Assembly (NCBI GenBank): GCA_937876495.1
Contig: CALEGL010000069.1
Span: 1 to 14,695 of the forward strand
Source: an uncultured Bifidobacterium sp.
Lineage (GTDB): Bacteria; Actinomycetota; Actinomycetes; Actinomycetales; Bifidobacteriaceae
Direction: 5' to 3'
DNA: 14,695 bases
The translations under genes and the position numbers were made by a program. This document shows, in pieces, positions 7,256 to 14,695 of this stretch; the stretch's first letter is position 1, and every line of letters begins with the position of its first letter. The notes beneath the pieces are model-generated. The model saw nothing but the letters and a program-made list of their open reading frames with translations, did no database searches and was not told the origin of the DNA.

Positions 7256-8359
7256 GTGTACTCCGCGTCGATGAAGGCCGCCCTCGGGGAGGTCAGAGCC
7301 ACACTTGCCTCGGCGGGTATCGTCCGGCAGGGTGACGTCTTCCGCTGCCACGGGGAGCATCGTCCCGCGCCCGATGCGCCTCTCGTGCTGGTCGCCTGTT
7401 CGGGCGGGCGGGATTCGCTCGCCCTGGCTGCAGCCTCGGTGACGGTGTGCGCGAGTCTTGGCGTCCGATGCGGTGCCGTCGTCATCGACCATCATCTCCA
7501 GACAGGGTCCGACGCCGTCGCATCCGAAGCAGCCGCCCGATGCCGCCATCTGGGGCTCGACCCCGTGCTCGTTCGTCGGGTCGACGTCGTGGACGCCGGA
7601 GGAGGCGTGGAGGACGCGGCCCGGCGCGCCCGGTACCACGCCCTGGCCGAGGCGGCCCGGGAGGAGGGCGCCGCGGCCGTTCTTCTCGCGCATACGCGTG
7701 ACGACCAGGCGGAGACCGTCCTGCTCGGTCTGCTCCGGTCGGGGGGCCTGGACGCCCTGGCAGGCATGCCCCGATCCATTCGGATCGACGGCGTGGAGTT
7801 CCTGCGTCCGCTGCTGGGACTGCGCCGCTCGCAGACCACCGCCGTCTGTCGCCAGCTGGGTCTCGGCTGGTGGGACGACCCGACCAACGGCGACGGGGCG
7901 GCGACGCAGGGCGCATTGGATGGAGACTATCCGCTGCGCTCGCGCGTCCGCCATGACCTGATTCCCTATCTCAATCGCTTCACCGGTTCGGACGTCACAG
8001 GTGTGCTCTCCCGGCAGACCCGGCGCTACGCGGCGGACGCCGACTATCTGGACCGCCAGGCGGACGACGAGGCCGCACGTCTGGTTGCGCTCGAGGGCGG
8101 GGAACCGCCGTCGGCGGTCGAAGCGCGGATCGACGCCGAGGCCTTGGCCGCCGAACACCCGGCGATCCGTAGCCGGGTCATCCTTCGCGCGCTGGCCACC
8201 GTGGGCGTCGTCGCGGCGGAGCGCCACGTGCTTGCCATCGAGGCTCTGGCCGTCGACTGGCATGGCCAGGGGGCGGTCGCGCTTCCCTGCGGACGTTCAG
8301 CGTTCCGTCAGGGACACGTCATTCGGCTGTGCCAAGATGGGACGCATGAAAATCGCTGA
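7256..8359 (+). CDS. tilS: tRNA(Ile)-lysidine synthetase
   Basis: TilS uses ATP and lysine to convert C34 of the CAU-anticodon tRNA-Ile to lysidine, so that it reads AUA. The 367-residue product has the PP-loop SGGRDS (49-54), DHHLQ (78-82), the HTRDDQAET segment, LRRSQTTAVC followed by WWDDPTN, and RSRVRHDLIPYL, all typical of the N-terminal catalytic domain. The C-terminus is short, as in many actinobacterial forms that lack the full E. coli C-terminal domains. GTG 7256 is chosen because GAAAGG lies 8 nt upstream; the in-frame ATG at 7271 has no such site. It follows dacB after 84 bp and overlaps hpt by 14 bp. Confidence 0.93.
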   Translation: MYSASMKAALGEVRATLASAGIVRQGDVFRCHGEHRPAPDAPLVLVACSGGRDSLALAAASVTVCASLGVRCGAVVIDHHLQTGSDAVASEAAARCRHLGLDPVLVRRVDVVDAGGGVEDAARRARYHALAEAAREEGAAAVLLAHTRDDQAETVLLGLLRSGGLDALAGMPRSIRIDGVEFLRPLLGLRRSQTTAVCRQLGLGWWDDPTNGDGAATQGALDGDYPLRSRVRHDLIPYLNRFTGSDVTGVLSRQTRRYAADADYLDRQADDEAARLVALEGGEPPSAVEARIDAEALAAEHPAIRSRVILRALATVGVVAAERHVLAIEALAVDWHGQGAVALPCGRSAFRQGHVIRLCQDGTHENR

Positions 8360-8905
8360 CGTCGCCGAATCCATCGACCACGAGCTGGTCAGCAGCTCCG
8401 ACATCCACGACAGGATCGCGGAGATTGCGCGGCAGGTGAGCGAGGACCACCGGGGCGACGACCTGCTGCTCGTCGGCGTCCTCAAGGGTGCGGTGAACAC
8501 CATGGTCGCCTTTTCCCAGGCGCTGAGCATCCCCGTGACGATGGACTTCATGAGCCTGTCGAGCTATGGGTCGGGGACGACGAGCAGCGGGAGCGTGAAG
8601 GTCCGGCAGGATCTCTCCACTGACGTTCGCGGCCGGCACATTCTCGTCGTCGAGGATATCGTGGATTCCGGAAGGACGCTCGCCTGGCTCGTCGACGAGT
8701 TCAGGAGACGAGGGGCGGCCTCGGTCGAGGTGTTCGCCCTTCTCGAGAAGCCCGCGCGGCGGGAGGTCGACGTCGAGGTGAAGTACCACGGCTTCGACAT
8801 CCCCGACGAGTTCGTCGTCGGCTTCGGTCTCGACTACGACGAGCGGTTCCGCAACCTCGACTCGATCGCGGTCCTGAAGCCGTCCGTCTACCAAGGAGCA
8901 CACGC

Positions 8906-8909
<4 letters not shown>
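8346..8909 (+). CDS. hpt: hypoxanthine phosphoribosyltransferase
   Basis: A purine-salvage enzyme that joins hypoxanthine or guanine to PRPP to give IMP or GMP in the cytoplasm. The 187-residue protein has VLKGA (45-49), the flexible-loop SSYGSG (72-77), the PRPP-binding loop VVEDIVDSGRT (101-111) with its two acidic residues, and the C-terminal base-binding segment DIPDEFVVGFGLDY (151-164). Start at ATG 8346, inside the end of tilS, with GATGGGA just upstream; an in-frame ATG at 8337 would add three residues. Its TGA overlaps the ftsH ATG (ATGA). The tilS-hpt-ftsH order is widely conserved in Gram-positive bacteria. Confidence 0.95.
8893..8898 (+). promoter_or_regulatory. ribosome binding site of ftsH
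   Basis: AAGGAG, 7 nt before the ATG at 8906 and inside the end of hpt. It is the strongest Shine-Dalgarno match in the window. ftsH is therefore translated from its own site as well as by coupling. Confidence 0.75.
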
Positions 8910-10993
<2,084 letters not shown>

Positions 10994-10999
10994 GAACCC

Positions 11000-12046
11000 A
11001 TGACCGGACGTGATTCCTCGTCCGCCGGCGGCGTCACCCCGGTTTTCATCACCGCGCGCCTTGAGCTCACTGTGGCGATCCCCGATGGCTCGTCGCCCGA
11101 GGATGTCGCGCGTCTTGTCGACGGTATGAGGGCCCGCGTGCTCCTCTCCCATGAGGATGCCGACCTGCGGTCGGTCCTTGACGGCGGCGAGCCCGATGAC
11201 CTCCACGTGTCCGTGCGGCCGGTGGCCGCCCCGGACGGAGCCCGTCCGCGCGGTCTGCATCCCGAAGCCGTATCCGGCCCATCAGGTGTGGATGCGACGC
11301 CATCGGCGTCGGCCACGCCTCCCGAACTCGACTTCTCCTCCATCGGGTTCTCGCAGGAGGAGGGACTTCATCATCCGTCCACGGATGCCGATGCCCTGGA
11401 CATGCGCTTCCCGGAGTCCTCGGACTTCGCGGCTGCCCATGACGCTCGACCCTCCGGTTCCGAATTCCCCGAGGACGAACGCCGCGTCCCGGCGGCCGGG
11501 GCGGGGGTTTCGTCCGTCCCCTCCTCCGGCGGATCGCCCCGTCGTGCGGTCATCGCGCTGTCCAGCGGATCGAAGCAGGCCGAAGGGATGTTCCGGACCG
11601 CTGTCGTCTCCATCGATGCCATTCCGGGCAACCAGGTGGAGGGCATCTCCCCGCTGTACCACGTCGCGAACCTGGATGGTCCCGATGGCATGGCGGCGGT
11701 GGTGCAGACGACGACGCGTCTGGACGCGGCCGGTCTGGTCAGGGCCATCGAATCCATCGCGGCGGGGCAGGAGGGCGGTCTGGCCCTGAGCCTCGTCGAC
11801 ATGGAGGATGCCGGTGCGGCGGAGCGTGGCGTCCTCGCCCCGGATGCCACGCGGCGCAGCGCCGCGGTGCTCGCCCCCTGGCTGGATATGGACCCCGACG
11901 CCCGTCTCGGGGACGACCCCGTTTCGTATCTGCTTGCCTTGGCGTCAGACGCCGACCGTGTCGGCATGCTGTCCGATGACTGGATCCTCGGCCGGTCCGG
12001 CGGAATCTCCGACGGAGGCCGGCCGGGGACGGACGCATCGGCATGA
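11000..12046 (+). CDS. FolK (HPPK)-like protein with missing catalytic residues, probable pseudoenzyme
   Basis: The 348-residue product lies where actinobacteria usually keep folK, just before DUF3180. Residues 184-325 follow the HPPK pattern: VIALSSGSKQ (184-193), ISPLYHVANLDGPDG, then RSAAVLAPWLDMDPDA and GMLSDDWILG at the end. The enzyme should pyrophosphorylate 6-hydroxymethyl-dihydropterin, but the key motif R-T-L-D-L-D reads L-A-L-S-L-V (261-266), so both magnesium-binding aspartates are Ser264 and Val266. The N-terminal G-S-N is also lost. Residues 15-75 form a small unrecognised domain, possibly a FolB remnant; 80-180 is acidic low-complexity linker. There is one lysine in the whole protein. 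AAGGAG (10985-10990) sits 9 nt before the ATG, and the stop overlaps the next gene as ATGA. The frame is intact, so it is likely translated. Confidence 0.6.
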   Translation: MTGRDSSSAGGVTPVFITARLELTVAIPDGSSPEDVARLVDGMRARVLLSHEDADLRSVLDGGEPDDLHVSVRPVAAPDGARPRGLHPEAVSGPSGVDATPSASATPPELDFSSIGFSQEEGLHHPSTDADALDMRFPESSDFAAAHDARPSGSEFPEDERRVPAAGAGVSSVPSSGGSPRRAVIALSSGSKQAEGMFRTAVVSIDAIPGNQVEGISPLYHVANLDGPDGMAAVVQTTTRLDAAGLVRAIESIAAGQEGGLALSLVDMEDAGAAERGVLAPDATRRSAAVLAPWLDMDPDARLGDDPVSYLLALASDADRVGMLSDDWILGRSGGISDGGRPGTDASA

Positions 12047-12573
12047 AGGCACGCCGGACCCCCTGGTGGTACTACGTCGTCGCGATCTGTCTCGGGGTCC
12101 TCGGAGGGATGGGGCTCGTCCTCTTCGACGATCGCACCGGGATGTCCCTTATCGGGGCTCCATGGATCGTGCCGGTGATTCTCGTCGCTCTCGGGGCGAC
12201 CGTTCTCATCCTGGCCCTTCAGGTGCATCAGTACGCCATCACCGATCCCGCAAAGCGGCCCACGCGCATCGACCCGACGAAGGCGATGATGACGCTGGTG
12301 CTCTCCAAGGCTCTGGGAATCGCCGGAGCTGCTTTGGGCGGCTGGTACGGCGGGCAGATTCTCATGGCGGTCCGTCATGCCGAGGCCGCGTACTACGCAA
12401 GCGCCATCGTCCAGTGCGCGGTCACCGCCGGGGTATGCCTCATCGACATGATCGTCGGAATCATAGGGGAGTGGCTGTGCCGTCTTCCCCCCAATGACGG
12501 ACCCGAAAGCGAACGCGCGCGACGCCGTGACAGGCGGGAGGTCCCGCAGACGGCCACGCGTGACGCTTCCTAG
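12043..12573 (+). CDS. DUF3180 family membrane protein
   Basis: A 176-residue protein with four predicted helices (about 10-28, 40-60, 82-110, 118-142) and a charged C-terminal tail rich in Arg. Size, helix pattern and position directly after the folK place match the actinobacterial DUF3180 family, whose function is unknown. Its ATG overlaps the preceding stop (ATGA) and there is no close ribosome binding site, so translation depends on the upstream gene. That gives a reason for the FolK-like frame to stay intact. It ends 9 bp from the convergent tesB. Confidence 0.8.
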   Translation: MKARRTPWWYYVVAICLGVLGGMGLVLFDDRTGMSLIGAPWIVPVILVALGATVLILALQVHQYAITDPAKRPTRIDPTKAMMTLVLSKALGIAGAALGGWYGGQILMAVRHAEAAYYASAIVQCAVTAGVCLIDMIVGIIGEWLCRLPPNDGPESERARRRDRREVPQTATRDAS

Positions 12574-12582
12574 TGCCGCTGC

Positions 12583-13521
12583 CTATGCCACAGTCGCCTT
12601 GGCGTCAGGCACGCGGATCATCGCCTCCTGGGCCATCGCGGCCACGAGGCTGCCGTCGCGCGTGTATACCTTGGCGATGCCGAGCCCTCGGCCGTGGGCG
12701 GCGGTGGGCGTGTCCTGCACGTACAGAAGCCAGTCGTTGATGTCCACGTCGCGGTACCACCACATCGAATGGTCAAGGGACGCGAAGCTGATGCCCGGCG
12801 TGGAGATGCTCAGCCCCGCGCGTCGCAGCACGGGCTCCATCATCACCTGGTCGCATTCCAGGGCCAGCATGGCGCGGTGGATGACCTGTGGAACGTCCGT
12901 CTCGCCGTCCGCCCTCATCCACACCATCTGCCGACCGGAGTCGTGTTCGGCGCTTTTCCTGTCCGCTCCGAGCATGATCGTCGGCGAGACGTGGCGGATG
13001 TCGAAGGGGGAGCGCTGGGCGTAGTAGTCGGCGAACGCCGACTTGTCCGCATAGGGCTCCATCAGCTGCTTCGCGCTGGTGAGCGTCTCGGGGTCGGGGA
13101 CGTCCTCGGGCATGGCGTCCGAGAACTCGACCCCGCTCTGCCCCGTCACCTGAAAACTGGTGATGGCGGTGAGGATGGGGCCCTGTGACTGCGTGACGTT
13201 GACCCGGCGGGCGGAGAAGGACCGGCCGTCGCGCAGCGTCTCCACGTCGAAGAGCAGGTCCTGGCGAATGTCTCCCGGCGCGATGAAGTAGCCGTGGATG
13301 GAATGCGGAAGCCTGTCGTCCGCGACGGTCTTCGATGCGGCGACGATGGACTGGGCAATGACCTGGCCCCCATACACGCGGCCCGTCGGGAAGTACAGGC
13401 TCTCCCCGTTGATGTACGTGTGGTTGCGGTACTGCGAGGGCTGTCCCAGTCGCAGCACCTTCGTCAGGTGCTCCAGAGGAGTGCTGGTCGTCTGGCTGGT
13501 CGTCTCGCCTGTCGTCGTCAT
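12583..13521 (-). CDS. tesB: acyl-CoA thioesterase II
   Basis: Hydrolyses acyl-CoA to free fatty acid and CoA in the cytoplasm through a double hot-dog fold. The 312 residues contain the N-terminal hot-dog signature VYGGQVIAQSIVAA (49-62), HSIHGYFIAPG (73-83) and the C-terminal SLDHSMWWYRD (248-258) and MAQEAMIR (296-303). Aligned with E. coli TesB, the Asp-Thr-Gln triad falls at Asp224, Ser248 and Gln298, so Thr is replaced by Ser. The start at 13521 has GAGG 6 nt upstream. The first 15 residues are Thr/Ser-rich and probably disordered. It is a single-gene unit on the minus strand. Confidence 0.9.
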   Translation of the reverse strand: MTTTGETTSQTTSTPLEHLTKVLRLGQPSQYRNHTYINGESLYFPTGRVYGGQVIAQSIVAASKTVADDRLPHSIHGYFIAPGDIRQDLLFDVETLRDGRSFSARRVNVTQSQGPILTAITSFQVTGQSGVEFSDAMPEDVPDPETLTSAKQLMEPYADKSAFADYYAQRSPFDIRHVSPTIMLGADRKSAEHDSGRQMVWMRADGETDVPQVIHRAMLALECDQVMMEPVLRRAGLSISTPGISFASLDHSMWWYRDVDINDWLLYVQDTPTAAHGRGLGIAKVYTRDGSLVAAMAQEAMIRVPDAKATVA

Positions 13522-13582
13522 GTCATGCCTCGTCTTCCTCGGCGTTCCCCCGGACCTCGCGGCCCCCGTCCCGATGGCTCGC

Positions 13583-13588
13583 AGTGTA
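13583..13588 (-). promoter_or_regulatory. possible -10 box of tesB
   Basis: Read on the minus strand this is TACACT, a TANNNT-type -10, about 60 nt before the tesB start. No clear -35 is visible. The call rests on position in the only AT-richer DNA upstream of tesB. Confidence 0.25.
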
Positions 13589-13603
13589 TAGAGCGCAGGT
13601 AAA

Positions 13604-13692
13604 GGGGGTCTCGTGATTGTGTAACGAACGTCTTTCCCAGATGAAGGGAATGTTATCGATGAAATTAGCCGGTAAAACCGTCGTTGCCCGTA
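13604..13692. other. AT-richer intergenic stretch upstream of tesB
   Basis: This stretch is clearly poorer in GC than the genes around it. It contains TTCCC-n7-GGGAA (13634-13650), a short dyad that could be an operator, followed by TTATCGATGAAATTAG. I see no ORF with coding character. It most likely holds tesB upstream control DNA. Confidence 0.35.
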
Positions 13693-13693
13693 G

Positions 13694-13729
13694 GTAACGG
13701 CCGCGGGATACGGCTCCCGCGGCCGTTAC
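13694..13729 (-). terminator. strong hairpin, candidate terminator of ettA
   Basis: A perfect 14-bp stem, GTAACGGCCGCGGG (13694-13707) and CCCGCGGCCGTTAC (13716-13729), with an 8-nt loop. On the minus strand it starts 4 nt after the ettA stop codon. The stem is very stable but lacks a following T-tract, a form common in actinobacteria. It may also insulate tesB from ettA read-through. Confidence 0.65.
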
Positions 13730-13733
13730 GCCC

Positions 13734-14695
<962 letters not shown>

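Noticed and set aside
7176..7274. 32-codon frame after dacB whose TGA overlaps an in-frame ATG of tilS
   Set aside because: Short, arginine/glycine-rich, no ribosome binding site, and the tilS start with the good site is GTG 7256. The 10-bp palindrome CATGGCCATG at 7175-7184 was also judged chance.
8001..8345. Upstream extension of the hpt frame inside tilS
   Set aside because: Arginine/proline-rich out-of-frame reading of tilS; the HPRT domain begins at MKIADV (8346).

Overview
The window is a high-GC, gene-dense stretch of an actinobacterial chromosome, most likely from the Bifidobacteriaceae. The reasons are the dacB-tilS-hpt-ftsH-(folK position)-DUF3180 gene order, the bifidobacterial look of the FtsH C-terminal half, ATGA-type gene overlaps, and strong GC bias at third codon positions. 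No phage, transposase, CRISPR array, tRNA or rRNA is visible. The family assignment rests on recalled protein character, not on a search.

Layout. 1-1296 (+) is the C-terminal end of a large UvrD/AdnB-type helicase with its PD-(D/E)XK nuclease domain; its start lies off the left edge. 1368-1586 (+) encodes a small two-helix membrane protein. 1587-1804 is a convergent intergenic region with three separate perfect 10-bp inverted repeats. 1805-2722 (-) is a family 2 glycosyltransferase. 2723-2834 is a divergent promoter region in which both sides look leaderless. 2835-4331 (+) is an AI-2E/PerM-family permease, followed with no gap by a membrane-bound synthase-type family 2 glycosyltransferase (4332-5558). 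A candidate 55-codon ORF (5577-5744) bridges to a D-alanyl-D-alanine carboxypeptidase (PBP4/DacB type, about 5744-7171).

Then comes the conserved actinobacterial housekeeping block: tilS (tRNA-Ile lysidine synthetase), hpt (hypoxanthine phosphoribosyltransferase), ftsH (membrane AAA+ protease), a FolK-like protein and a DUF3180 membrane protein, tightly coupled by short overlaps. DUF3180 ends 9 bp from the convergent tesB-type acyl-CoA thioesterase II (12583-13521, -). An AT-richer intergenic region with a 14-bp perfect hairpin follows, and the window closes with the C-terminal part of the ABC-F protein EttA (-), whose start lies off the right edge.

The most interesting item is 11000-12046. 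In related actinobacteria the ftsH-DUF3180 interval normally carries folate biosynthesis genes (folE, folP, folB, folK). Here only one 348-residue ORF remains. Its C-terminal half resembles FolK (HPPK), but both metal-binding aspartates and the N-terminal G-S-N signature are replaced. Its N-terminal half is acidic, almost lysine-free low-complexity sequence. It looks like a decayed or repurposed folate enzyme held in frame inside a coupled operon. Cell-envelope functions (two glycosyltransferases, the permease, DacB) occupy the left-centre of the window, and translation, purine salvage and proteostasis genes the right-centre.
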